DNA of 64,000 nucleotides from Turritopsis dohrnii (GCA_027922465.2 BQMF02000209.1:496001-560000); one strand, 5' to 3'; positions 12,019 to 32,579 are shown, counted from the stretch's first letter. Translations and numbers: made by a program. Notes: generated from the sequence alone by a model not told the origin.

Positions 12019-12419
12019 GTATCAATTTGTTTTGAATTAACATTTTGTAATGTTTGGTTTCGTATGTCTGGGTAAACAGTTCTGTGTTATATATTGCCAT
12101 TTTTTTACATTGAAGTTACTTCTCTTCTGCGTATGTATAAATATATTATTCTGAGCCATGTTGCTATTTGTTTCTGTTTTTAATCTTCTGAATGTAAGAA
12201 ATGAATTAAAAAATTAATGCCTGTAGAAACTTTTACACAAGTTAAATTTTGCAACACAACGCATACTGAACATGGGTGGCGAGCGACGCCGCCTGGGATG
12301 TTTTTGAGTTGCTATTCTATGATTTATTTTTTCGTCACGGGGTACGTACACGGGAATGGTGGATTTGACCTAATGTTTTCGAAGTTAAGTTCGGTAAAAA
12401 GTTTTTACCCGGGATACTA

Positions 12420-12985
12420 TCTTATTATACTAATTCGCGATTGTGCATCCGGTTTTTATTTTAGAGAGTGACATATTTGTTTAATTTTTACGGTCATCGT
12501 CCTCTTATGTGCGCGTAAAACCACGTAGAGGCGAGAGACACTTTTTTCACGATCATTCCAAAAGCACGTGGCATCATTTGACGTCAGTTTTTTTATGATC
12601 ACGGGGAATCATTGCATTGCAGCCCCAATCGAACGCGACGTTTTTGGGGAAATATCTCGAGAACCAATAGGGATAACTGACGTTTTTTGGGGTCAGCGAT
12701 ACGGGTGATGGGGTGACGCATCATTTGGGCCTAAATTTTATTTGGTACTGCGGATATGACGTCATCGAAATCTTTGATCAGCGATATCTCTGCAACGGTT
12801 GGTCGTAGCGAAACGATCCCATACACTTTTTTGATCAGCTTTTCGAGCTCTACAACATGGGTACACTTTTGAGTTGCGATTCTATGATTTATTTTTTCGT
12901 CACGGGGTACGTACACGGGAATGGTGGATTTGACCTAATGTTTTCGAAGTTAAGTTCGGTAAAAAGTTTTTACCCGGGATACTAG
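12420..12985 (+). mobile_element. Helitron unit 2 (566 bp)
   Basis: It starts TCTTATTATACTAATTCGCG and ends with the GGTAAAAA/TTTTTACC hairpin and CTAG. The interior carries the module GGGGAAATATCTCGAGAACC shared with unit 3. Non-coding. Confidence 0.88.
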
Positions 12986-13543
12986 TCTACTTATACTAAT
13001 TCGCGTGTGTGCATCCCACTTTTATTTTAGACAGTGTTTTGTTTTTGTCTTTTTAATGGTCAAAATCTTCTTAATCGTGGTCATATAGCGGCAGTTCGAC
13101 CACGCAAGACACATTCACGATTAGTATAATAGCACGTGGCATTTGACGTCAGATGTTTTTATGATCACGGGGAACCATTGCATTGCATCCCCAATCGAAC
13201 GCGACATTTTTGGGGAAATATCTCGAGAACCAATAGGGATAACTGACGTTTTTTGAGGTCCGCGATACGGGTGACGGGGTGACGCAACATTTGGGCCCAA
13301 ATTTAATTTGGTACTGCGGCTATGACGTCATCAAAACCTTTGATCGACCATATCTCCGGAACGGTTGGTCGTACCGAAACGATCCCATACATTTTATTGA
13401 TCAGTTTTTCGAGCTCTACAACATGGGTAAACTTTCTATATACGATTCCATGGTTTTACTTTTCGTCACCTCATTTCGTCACGGGACTTACGCAAAACGT
13501 TTTCGAAATTAAAGTCGTAAAAAACTTTTACGCCAGATACTAG
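12986..13543 (+). mobile_element. Helitron unit 3 (558 bp)
   Basis: It starts TCTACTTATACTAATTCGCG and ends CGTAAAA..TTTTACG hairpin plus CTAG. Relative to units 1 and 2 the hairpin stem has compensating changes. Non-coding. Confidence 0.88.
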
Positions 13544-13829
13544 TCAGATAACTAATAAATATCATGTAACGTATAACAAACGAAAGTGCAAAGGACAAAA
13601 CACACTTCTTCTCAGTTTGGTCAGTGTTCCTAAAAGTAAGTTGCTGAATGTGTGACGATTATATTATTCAATGCACATTTATTAGTTTTTAAGTAACAGG
13701 TTCTTAAATTTTCAAGCAAGAAACATTGTTTTGAAAAGTACAAAATGGATAAAACACTTTGAAATGTAATGTTTTGATAACACAACTTTCAGGTTTTAAG
13801 TTAGAATATGTGAAACTTTCGGTTGCTGT

Positions 13830-14451
13830 TGTTACACGTTCTTATTAACTCCGTTAAATGTAGTAAATTTTCTACGACAAATGTAGTAACTCCATTAAAT
13901 GTAGTAAAAAATCTCTGTCAAATGTAGTAACGCTAAATGTAGTAAAAATCTACGACAAATTTAGTAACTCCGTCAAATGTAGTAAACCTACGACGGATCT
14001 TTTTAAAGTAATTTTTCCAATGCTATCAGGTGGCTGTGTAATAAGCCTAAAATTTGCGCATGCGCATTTACAGCCTGTTAGTGCACGTATAATCAGTCAT
14101 AAAGCAAAACATGTGTTTTGCCTAATTATGGAAAAATTACTTTAAAAAGATCGTAATGTATTTTACCTAAATACGGCTCATTCAGTTCATCTTAGCGTCT
14201 TTTTTACTGCGAATTTAGTTTTTTATTTAAAAGTTATCTGGTGAAGACCTTCAAATGTTTGGCCTAAGTATGGCTCATTAAAAACTACAAGGTGTTAACT
14301 ACATTTGTAGTAGGTTTACTAAATTTGTCGGAGTTACTACATTTGTCGTAGATTTTTACTACATTTAGCGTTACTACATTTGACGGAGATTTTTACTACA
14401 TTTAACGGAGTTACTACATTTGACGGAGTTACTACATTTGACGGTGTAACA
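13830..14451. mobile_element. 622-bp foldback element built of AAATGTAGTAA arrays, 5-bp target duplication
   Basis: The ends TGTTACACG and CGGTGTAACA are inverted, and GCTGT flanks both (13,825-13,829 and 14,452-14,456). Each arm is an array of about seven AAATGTAGTAA-type units separated by CTCCGT or TCTACGAC spacers; the right arm is the inverted copy. A second inverted pair lies inside (GATCTTTTTAAAGTAATTTT at about 13,997 and its complement at about 14,130). TGT..ACA ends with a 4-5 bp duplication resemble Ginger-type or integrase-mobilised DNA elements, but the class is inferred. Confidence 0.75.
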
Positions 14452-14456
14452 GCTGT

Positions 14457-15367
14457 ATTATGATTGAGTTAAATGTTTAGTGAAAACCAAGCATTATTTT
14501 TCAGATAAATCAAATCAAACAACAACAACAACAACAACAACAAATAACTACATACCGTATCATATATGCATATAACTTAAAACGCTTATACTCATTTATT
14601 GCATAATTATAATTGCAAGATAAAATATACAAATAGAAAGCCATATGATATCGGCAGAGCACAGTAGACAAACTAAAATGATCTCGGAAGTGCGCGTTGG
14701 AATTAGGTGAGGAGTCAGATTTTTAATTAAAATTAAATTTTTGATTCTTTTTGAAACTATATTACAAATTTACAAAGAAGAACTAATTAGGTCCATAAAC
14801 AACGTCGATTTGGTTGAAAAGTTTATCAATGGAAATATGGGAGAAACTGTGGACTTTGAATGGGCGAATTGCAGCTATAAACCTAAAGGTATTTTTTTGT
14901 TTGGGTACATATCGAAGCACAGAGCACAAATTTGCCCCCGCAGCGAGCGTAAGCATAGTAGTTTCACTACATAGCAAAAGTCAGTTTTCGATTTTGTTCT
15001 TCATCATCATACTCCGACTTTTCGTGTTGCTGTTGCACGGTGGGGAGACGAATGTTTTTTCGTATTTTTATCCTCATTTATTATTAGAGTATACTATGTT
15101 ATTAAGGAAATTTGTATTCTAAAATTTCTCAGACATTTTTCATATTACTTTTGTGTTGTTAAGGGAACGATATTTTTCGTATTACTTTTGTGTTTATTAG
15201 TGAAACAACAAGGATTTTGAAGCACAGCTTGAAATCTGAAATTTTGCCAACCATGGCAAATTATTTTTGTATATGTTTTAGCTCTAAATGTTTCATTAAA
15301 AAATTTTTATACAATACAATGTTTTTGGCGGATCTTTCCTTAAAAAGATTTTAAAGTACATGTAATT
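14457..15367. other. Spacer with (CAA)n and an exon-like open stretch, no gene recognised
   Basis: (CAA)n at about 14,518-14,542. At 14,741-14,889 (+) a short open stretch (DLVEKFINGNMGETVDFEW) ends at an AAAG|GTATTT donor-like site. No family was recognised, so it is left unannotated as a gene. Confidence 0.35.
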
Positions 15368-15440
15368 GGATTTCTGTACGCAAGAAAGCCATCTAACAAA
15401 TTTTTGCTTTTCGCATTTTCCTTAACTGCCCAAACCTAAG
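15368..15440 (+). repeat. Hairpin repeat, copy 1
   Basis: GGATTTC-TGTACGCAA-GAAAGCC hairpin is followed 33 nt later by AACTGCCCAAACCTAAG. The same arrangement occurs at 41,211-41,297 (-) and 58,745-58,820 (+). Confidence 0.5.
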
Positions 15441-15867
15441 TGTGATCATGACCAATAAAACCTTTTAATAGAATTTTTTTTGTATTTTTTATGCAGTATT
15501 TTTTGAATGAAAGTTTGAAACGCAGATTTCCAATAGATGTTGCGCTTAAATGTTTCTTCCGTTTTTGATTACAAAATACGTATCCATGGTTGCAGTTCGC
15601 ACATTTTTTTAGTTTGTAGGAAATACTTTCTGATATTACTGAGTCTTATTTACACATTTTGAAAGGTAAATTTGTCGTAAGAAGCCCGACTGGAAGATAC
15701 ATTTATGCAACCGTTCTATAGAGGACTGTATATTCAACTGAAAACTATTTACAGTGTTCAAATATAAGTGTCTCGTTCCAGTCCACTTAACATAACGCTC
15801 CCCTACCACAACATCCATCATCAAACAACAAACAAATCAATTAACCAACAACAAACAAACTAAGAAG
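15441..15867. other. AT-rich spacer, nothing recognised
   Basis: No gene or repeat edge was recognised. Confidence 0.4.
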
Positions 15868-16323
15868 TCATAATAAATTTCCATCCACAACCTCAACTTC
15901 ATGATCACTAACAAAACGTAATGGAATCCGATGATCACTGAATGATTTAACTATATCAACGTTACCATCTCCAACAAATCTCAAAGAAATATCCTTCTTC
16001 TTAATCTGGCGATTCTCTACCTCACATTCGATTGGAATCAACTTATTCAAACGTCGACGCAACTCAATCAGACGGTTGTCATTCTCCATAATGACCGTGA
16101 ACCCTCTGATTAGGCCATTGTTGCTCTGTATAATGTTCGATACTCGCGCAAGCTTCCATCTTTGCTTCGGCAGTTTTTCGTCCATTAGCAGAACGTCATC
16201 ATTAACAGAAACGGCATGTGTTCGATTTCCTTTGAAATGTTGGGGACGATATTCTCGTAAGATCTGTATAGCTCTCGTGACTGTGATCATAATGCGAGAC
16301 AGTTCCAAAACGATTTTGAGCAA
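15868..16323 (-). pseudogene. BEL/Pao retrotransposon polyprotein C-terminus (DUF5641-like)
   Basis: A 151-codon - strand frame matches the domain after the integrase in BEL/Pao polyproteins. It shows an 'IQILREYRPQH' helix, 'VNDDVLLMDEKLPKQRWKLARV' pattern residues (here VNDDVLLMDE and QRWKLARV), 'NNGLIRGFTV' and the final 'LNKLIPIE' (family: kLyPLE). About 40 further residues follow, with a degenerate internal repeat (LRFVGDGNVDIV and LRFVSDHEVEVV). No protease, reverse transcriptase, integrase core or LTR is seen nearby, so this is an orphan tail of an old insertion. Confidence 0.72.
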
Positions 16324-17883
16324 GTGTTGAGCAGCTTTGAGGCTTCCTAAAAACTGGCTTTGTCAAAATATTTAAGCATATAAGTTAATATGCAACCTAT
16401 TAGGTCTCAAATCAACCAAAACATTTTTTTCGGACAAAAATTTGTTTTTGTTTCCGTTGTTAATGTATAGCTTGCTGTGTGTACAAATTGGAATACTTCA
16501 GTGCGGGGGCAATTTCAGCTTAAGCTATATGCTAGTTTAGCAGTAGGAGGTCTTTCAATATGCTAACAAATGATATCACGGTAAGAATGAGCTTAACTTT
16601 AAATGTAAAGAAAACTGAAATCCATGTATAATTATTTAACTACGCTTCCACAAAATAGTTTCTACAGATACCGCTAATCCTTCTTGAGACTTTTGAAATA
16701 ACATTTGAACTTCCTGTTATGTCCTGGAGTTACATTGCTATCGCCAAAACAGTAGTATGATAAAAGATTTTACAGCACCTTTACTTTACGGCATCTTTTA
16801 TTTGAGGCGCAGATTGAAACAGCAGTTTTAGACCGCGCTGATGAACCAGCTTTATTCCCAAGGAACCGTCAGTTACTGCAGTTATAAAGTAAAGATGTTG
16901 AATTTGTCTAGTTACTTGTTTACAAGAACGGATAACCATTTTAATGGAGTATTAATTTCTGGTTGTTGGTAATTGGCAACAGGAAAATATTCATGTCATT
17001 AATTGTATGTGTGTTTGAGCTAAACGTTTCCTCGATGCTATTTTAAGCGAGATTCATGTCATTCATTAATTTGTATTGAGAAGAACTTCCAACAGAACTT
17101 AACTCAGACAAAAGCCAGTTGGTGCAAAACGTTAATCCAACCTTGTCATTTTGTCATTTTAGGTCCAATGTAGAGTCTGGTTGCAACTCTGGTCTGGTTG
17201 TGACCTGAAAAAAAATTTAATATCCTACAATAGTCCATATCTCTGAATAGTCGGAAGCTAAATTCGTGAATAGAGTGGCATATATTGTGATTTTGTGTTT
17301 ATGCTATCAAAATCAATTGTTACTTATAGGCAGTTCTTTCGACGTCAAAACCAAGTTTTAAAACCATGTTTTAAAAAGGAAGCAAAAATTATATTGCATT
17401 TCCTTTTTCATTCTATTTGAAAAAAAGTAGGAAAATGTCTTGGAAAAATGTAATTAAATTTTTAATGGTCGATTAAGATGTGAATGAAAAGAAAAGATTT
17501 TTTGAAACAATAACAGCAATTTGGAAAACAATAAACAAGTTTAAGCTGTGTCATCACAAAAAACGTTTAACTTTTATGTTTTAAATATCAATTTTGGAGT
17601 CTCAGCACAAACATAAAATCGATAACAAATTTGAATGGATTCAGTGAAACAATAAGCACGATGTAATTAAACTACGTGTTAATCGATCATTAAATATTTA
17701 ATTACATTTTTCCAAGACATTTTCCTTATATTTTCAAAAACCGCTTTTTCATTTTTTACAAAAACCTACTATCCGAAAGAGCTTGAGAATGGCTTTCCAA
17801 CGGTGTAAAAATTATTTTGAAATTCGGTATATTTATTTAAAAAAACAACTTTAAAATTTCCATTTCCAACATTACGAAACACA
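16324..17883. other. Gene-free stretch containing a ~300-bp inverted repeat
   Basis: Apart from the inverted repeat at 17,429-17,726 I see no coding region, RNA gene or mobile-element end. Confidence 0.45.
17429..17726. repeat. MITE-like inverted repeat (~298 bp)
   Basis: AGGAAAATGTCTTGGAAAAA (17,429) returns inverted as TTTTTCCAAGACATTTTCCT (ending 17,726); about 48 bp pair with few differences. Flanks suggest TA or TTA but are not clean. Non-coding. Confidence 0.65.
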
Positions 17884-18893
17884 TCTATATATTAATAGCC
17901 GATTCTCTGTCTGTCTGTTTGTTTGTTTGTAAGTCACGCAAACTGGTAGATTGGGTTGTGAGCGAAATTATTTCTTTTTTTGTGTGCGACGTGAGTTCGA
18001 AGCAAATAGATTGCAACGCCAATCAAACGTGACTTTTTTTGGCTGATGAACTAATAGGAATAACGTTTTGTTTTTATCATTATTGTTAGTTTTATATTCC
18101 AAGGACTACGTTGACTACGTTGGCTTTGAAAACAATACATCAACTAAATACAAAGAAACTAACTGGTTAAACAGTTTGGACAAAAAGCAGCAATGGCAGA
18201 ACGTGGCAGCATGTTTGCCAGTGTATCCTAACGTATCCTTGCCTGACTGTCTGAGATGGGTAAACTTTTTTTTCGAGCAATCAAAATGTTTAAAAACCGA
18301 TCGGTAAAAAGAGAAAATCATGAAACAAAATGTTTTTTGCTTCTGCCTTAATAGTTGTCTTAATTTCTTTTAATCGATTTCTTTTAATCTATTTTAATCT
18401 GATCGAACGTTTTTTATTCACTTCATTCATTTAGCACGTGCAATTGTTTCTCCTGCCGTGTGATCTTTTTAAGAGAAACCATTTTTTCACCTACTTCTGA
18501 CAGCACCCATGTTAGAGCGCGTAAAACAAAAGCTAATAATAAGTTGAAAAGTTTTTTCTCTCTGCGTTTTAAGTGTATTGTTAAACTGATATTTGATTGG
18601 TTTAAAATCGTAAAGAAAAACCACGTTATGTTCACGTTCGGAATGCATTGTGTAAAGCAAGAAAGTCTGCTGACAATTTAAATGCGACGGCGACAATAAA
18701 CGGCTGAGTTAAGAACATGCAAGATTTGAAACACCAGGAACGTATTTCTCTTCACGTGCAAATGAGCTTTATTTAGCGATACAGCCAGCAGCAAAGGAAG
18801 TCTTATCGCTGGTTTTAAGTGCAATAATTTGGAGCAGGTGGTGATACAACGCAGGCTGAACATGGGCGGCGAGCGACGCCGTTTTGGTGGCTA
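17884..18893 (+). mobile_element. Helitron family-2 unit 1 (1010 bp)
   Basis: The longest unit, with extra interior at about 18,075-18,340 and the TTAATAGTTGTCTTAATTTC block it shares with unit 3. The 3' hairpin is mutated (CCGTTTTGGTGG) and ends CTA, not CTAG. Confidence 0.85.
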
Positions 18894-19370
18894 TCTTTAT
18901 AATAGCCGATTCTCCGTCTGTCTGTTTGTTTGTTTGTTTGTTTGTGAGTCACGCAAAATGGTAGATTGAGTTGTGAGAGTGGTTATTTCATTTTATTTTG
19001 TGCGACGTCAGTGTAAAACCATTGTATTGAGACCCTAATCAAATGCGACGTTTAGGGAAAATTATCTCCGTAACCAATAGGGATAACTAACGTTTTTTGG
19101 GGTCCACGATACAGGCGATGGGGTGATGAAAAATTTGATTCTAATTTTTTTGGGGGGGACGGGTCTATGACGTCATCAAAACTTTTGATCGACGATATCT
19201 CCGAAACGGTTCGTCATAGACATATGATCCTATTCATTTTCTTGCTCAGAATTTCAAGCTCTACAAGATGGTAACACTTTCCATTGTCAATTCCTTAATT
19301 CCATTTTTCGTGAACCCAACGCAGGATGAAGGAAGACATGGGCGGCGAGCGACGCCGCCTTGGCGGCTAG
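18894..19370 (+). mobile_element. Helitron family-2 unit 2 (477 bp)
   Basis: Carries the module ACCAATAGGGATAACT...GACGTCATCAAAAC...CGATATCTCCGAAACGG that is also inside family-1 units 2 and 3. Intact 3' hairpin and CTAG. Confidence 0.88.
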
Positions 19371-19886
19371 TCTATATATTAATAGCCGATTCTCTGTTTG
19401 TCTGTCTGTTTGTAAGTCACGCAAAATGGTAGATTGACTTGTGAGCGAAATTATTTCTTTTTTTTTTGCTTTTGTCTTAATAGTTGTCTTAATTTCTTTA
19501 AATCGATTTCTTTTAATCTATTTTAATCAGATCGAACGTTTTTTTTATTCACTTAATTCATTTATCACATGACTTTTTTCTCTCCTCCCGTGTGATCTTT
19601 TTAAGGAGAGAAACCATTTCCCCCTTACGTTTGATAGCACCCATGTTAGAGCGCGTAACTTTCTTTTAAAACAAAAGCTAATAAAAAGTTGAAGTTTTCT
19701 CTCTCTACGTTTTGAGTGTATTGTTACACTGACAAAAGATTGGTTTTACCAGAGGTTGTGACTTCGAATCTGCTTCTGGTTGAACACAAGTTGTACGAGC
19801 CGTTTATAAGGAAATTTGACGTTTATTGATACAGTGATACAGAGAAGGTGGACATGGGCGGCGAGCGACGCCGCCTTGGCGGCTAG
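19371..19886 (+). mobile_element. Helitron family-2 unit 3 (516 bp)
   Basis: Shares the TTAATAGTTGTCTTAATTTC to TGTGATCTTTTTAAG block with unit 1 rather than the module of unit 2, so units of two subtypes alternate. Intact 3' end. Confidence 0.88.
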
Positions 19887-21479
19887 TTGTATATAAAAAC
19901 GACTTTTTTGTTGTCATTACACATCATTATTACTTGTTATTTGACTAAGATACAACGTCCTTACAACATCAATTTTAATTTTTTATAATCGTCATTTTGA
20001 CGCAAAAAATCCGAAACTGCTTTCCTGTTTCCATTTTGACCAGTAAACTACCGTCGAGCAACGACTAAACACGTCGTCGAAACAACGTTGATAAAACATC
20101 TTCTGAGTATTTGGCTACATTATTTAAAGTTTGTTCTTGTATTTAAGTATTCTTAGTGCTTTAAAGTTATAAAAAATGTACTCTCTTGTGTCGAAACTTT
20201 TTACTTGAAATTTTTGTGCTTTTACTACGTGTCAATTACTCAGGAAACTTTATTTTGTCGTTGTGGCATCATCTTCAAGACCATCTGCCTATTTCCAATC
20301 AAAGAGAATATTTCTAACATTTTCCCAAAATTTCTAATTAATTTAAACAACAACACAGCAAAGTACACGTTTCTTTTTATAATCAACCAACTTCAGACAT
20401 CAGTAGTAATTTTGTTTAAAGAATGACCGCTTTTTAGAAGTAATGTTGCTAAAGTTATTGCTAAGCATTAATTGATAATACACCCACATATATCCCACCT
20501 TGAAAGCCGTTTTGTATGTTTAAGTTGTTCAATTAAAGGAATTATAAACTCGAGGACATTCAAATCTTTACATAGAGTGTAAAGCCTAGTCCTACAACCT
20601 GTGTATTAAAAAATGTGTTGTAGCTCTGCTAGTGTTGCATCATTTCAAAACTACGTGTTGCTAACTCATCTTTGATTCTGGTAGTACTGTTACATAAGTT
20701 TTCAGAGAAGTTACTAGTGTTGCTTATAAACGTGTTGCTTATAAAAAACGTGTATTGCAATCTTTCCGAATGTAGTTATGTTAGCAACCAGATTTTAATA
20801 AGCCTCTATTTAAATTAACGAAAGCTCAATTTAAAAGAGCTTTTAATTAATCGTCTAGCTGTATCACAGCAATATAGGCTGTTTTACATAATGACATTCT
20901 TTCAGGTTAGAGTAATAAAATCTCTATGTAATGGCTGTGATGTTGTCATGGTTATATGTGGCATGCTGTATAATGTCATCATTTCATATTGGTTCATTTA
21001 AATCAATCAACTGGCATGACACAGGTATGTAAAACCTATATGCCAGTGTCAAGGTACTTGCATCTGCGGCTGTTTTGTCCGCTTTTGATATGATGGGATC
21101 AAGAAAACCATTTCTTAGTATTCCTTGCCTATAAAATAGAAATAACGTCCCGGCGGGAAAAATCGACGATTTTGCCGATTTTGCCCACTAGGACTTCATT
21201 TCTATTTAATTCGCTATGTATCATGTTTTCTTTTATTTAAAGAATTTTTAAACTGATCATTTAAATGATAATGTATTTCAACCTTTACTCAATTTCCCGT
21301 AACTTGGTTGGATATTGATGCTTCAGTGAAGTGAAATCTAATATCTTCAAGCATGTCCACATGGTGGAATTATGGAACTGTGGAGCTTGGTTGCTGTTCC
21401 GTTAGCTGCTCATAGATGATTTTCAGCCCCTTTTTATGTTTTCGGAACCTATTTCCTATGATCTACATTTCTCTTTCAG
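19887..21479. other. Presumed intron of the astacin gene, no other gene
   Basis: No coding signal was recognised. The only structured sequence is a hairpin-rich patch at 21,134-21,217 (AATAGAAAT..GGACTTCATTTCTATT with inner GGGAAAAATCG/CGATTTTGCC pairing). Confidence 0.4.
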
Positions 21480-31382
<9,903 letters not shown>

Positions 31383-31859
31383 GCAAATTTAACAAAAAAT
31401 GATTCATGTGAATTTGGCTTATCTATAAAAACGTATACACGAAAAAGGATGATAACCTTCCCTGAGAAAGTTATTTTTTCAGAATAAAAATTATATATTT
31501 GGATAGATCTCAAAAAAAGCTTTCTCTAAGAACTGCTAAATATGAATAACTATTAAGCAAAAAAAAAAAAATGCATTCGAAAATCTTGGACAAACTTTTT
31601 TGATACAAACTCTGGGTAACAACACAATGTTTTCAGACTTTGAAACATATTCTCTATTCAAGATTCATTAGTCTATTGCATATCACCTTTTTGCATTTTG
31701 TTTCAATATCACCATTTATCTTTAGATGGAACAAAGGAATAGGATACAGACATTAACGCAAATCACTGATAAGATAACGCAATTACCTTAAAATTTTGTA
31801 AAGTTTTTAAAGTTTTTGTTTCATGATGCGATCATCACTAGTTTGGTTTATAAAGTCAG
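31383..31859. other. 3' flank of the astacin gene
   Basis: A/T-rich. An AATAAA lies at about 31,483-31,488 (AGAATAAAAATTATA), a plausible polyadenylation signal for the astacin gene. Confidence 0.4.
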
Positions 31860-32475
31860 TTCTGCTCTAATGAGTAAGTAAGTAAGTAACTGGGAGGTTT
31901 TTGTCTTTGTGCAATCGTCTGAAAAAGGATAGCTCTTCTGCCTATCAACTTGCAACTACCAGTTTACTTTCTCTGAATAGCTTAAGGGACAGCATCGGAT
32001 TCAAGGCGTATTCAAGGTCAGTGAAAAATAAAATGGAGGAGTCCAACATTATGATATTTCTTTTCAGTCTTAAATGGCGATCAGATTACTTGCAGGCTTT
32101 CCTTTTTACTTTAAATGACTAAACTTTCCTCCACAAATTTTGACTGAGCTTTAGCTATGCCTTTGGGTTCTAGTGGAACCTGTAATTAGCGGACACCATC
32201 GGGGAAAAACATTTTGTCCACTAATTAGAGGTGTCCGTGATTTGGAGAGTTTCTTATCAGAGTTTGACCTTCGCCAGGGAAAATGAATTTGTCCATTAAT
32301 GAGCGGTGTCCGCTAATTAGCGTGTCCGTTAATTAGAGATTCCACTGTATTCTAATGAGCATGTAAGTAACTGTGAGATTTTAGTCTTTGTGCCTCCATC
32401 CGAAAAGGATAGCTTTTCTACCTACCAACTCGCAATTACCAGTTGAATTTCTCTGTATGGCTTATGAGGGACAGC
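31860..32475. repeat. Duplicated block with an internal MITE
   Basis: 31,866-32,000 and 32,350-32,480 are diverged direct copies (CTAATGAG..AAGTAACTG...GGGACAGCATCGGA). The linker at 32,110-32,170 in turn resembles 30,885-30,950 (ACTAAACTT...TTTTGACTGAGCT). This looks like a partial tandem duplication extending to the last astacin intron. Confidence 0.6.
32173..32347. mobile_element. 175-bp TA-flanked MITE
   Basis: Inverted ends GTGGAACCTGTAATTAGCGG / TTAATTAGAGATTCCACTG with AGCGGACAC-type inner sequence, flanked by TA (32,171-32,172 and 32,348-32,349). The left end seems to have lost the first C of CAGTGGAA. Tc1/mariner-like. Confidence 0.72.
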
Positions 32476-32579
32476 ATCGGACAACAAATAAAACGTGAAC
32501 TGATAGAGGCCTAAAACCATGACAGCAATGGTGTAAGCTTATCTATTGATAGTGCATGATCGCATCTTGTTAACCAACT

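Larger units (their letters stand above)
10152..12419 (+). mobile_element. Helitron unit 1 with ~1.9-kb cargo
   Basis: About 140 bp at the 5' end and 120 bp at the 3' end match units 2 and 3. Between them, about 10,290-12,250, is sequence absent from the other units and so probably captured. It includes an exon-like open stretch at 10,322-10,539 and the signal-peptide exon at 11,895-12,018. The last ~50 bp of the cargo (12,250-12,297) is a 3'-end fragment of the second Helitron family (GGCGAGCGACGCCGCCT). Its 3' end is CTA rather than CTAG. Confidence 0.8.
10152..13543 (+). mobile_element. Tandem Helitron array, first family (three units)
   Basis: The array starts with TC (TCTTATTATAATAATCCGCG) after A and ends with CTAG before T, with no target duplication, as Helitrons do. 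The uninterrupted target survives in copy A at 7708/7709 (CACAATA|TCAGATAAC), proving both ends. A hairpin (GGTAAAAAGTTTTTACC in units 1 and 2, CGTAAAA..TTTTACG in unit 3) sits about 8 nt before the terminal CTA(G). Three units are joined 3' end to 5' end: 10,152-12,419, 12,420-12,985 and 12,986-13,543. No Rep/helicase is encoded, so all units are non-autonomous. Confidence 0.9.
9072..13790. repeat. Dispersed segment, copy B (interrupted by a Helitron)
   Basis: This is collinear with copy A (1786-7945) but lacks both LINEs. It keeps the LINE target uninterrupted at about 10,085-10,120, where 'GATTAATACTTA' runs on to '(T/C)GGCTACAGTTGC'. It contains a TA-flanked MITE (9630-9816) and the Helitron array (10,152-13,543). 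About 140 bp at 9160-9300 has no counterpart in copy A. Confidence 0.7.
17884..19886 (+). mobile_element. Tandem Helitron array, second family (three units)
   Basis: The units start TCTATATATTAATAGCC (unit 2: TCTTTATAATAGCCGATTC) and end in the GC-rich hairpin GCCGCCTTGGCGGC overlapping CTAG. Boundaries are 17,884-18,893, 18,894-19,370 and 19,371-19,886, with A before and T after the array. A CTGTCTGTTTGTTTG repeat follows each 5' end, and GGGCGGCGAGCGACGCC precedes each 3' hairpin. No Rep/helicase is present. Confidence 0.9.

Noticed and set aside
13840..14450. CRISPR-like regularly spaced repeats (AAATGTAGTAA arrays)
   Set aside because: Units are short and AT-rich, arms are inverted copies and the whole has transposon-like ends in a eukaryotic genome.
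18068..18307. 79-residue open frame in Helitron family-2 unit 1
   Set aside because: No recognised domain, absent from the other units, likely chance within the cargo.
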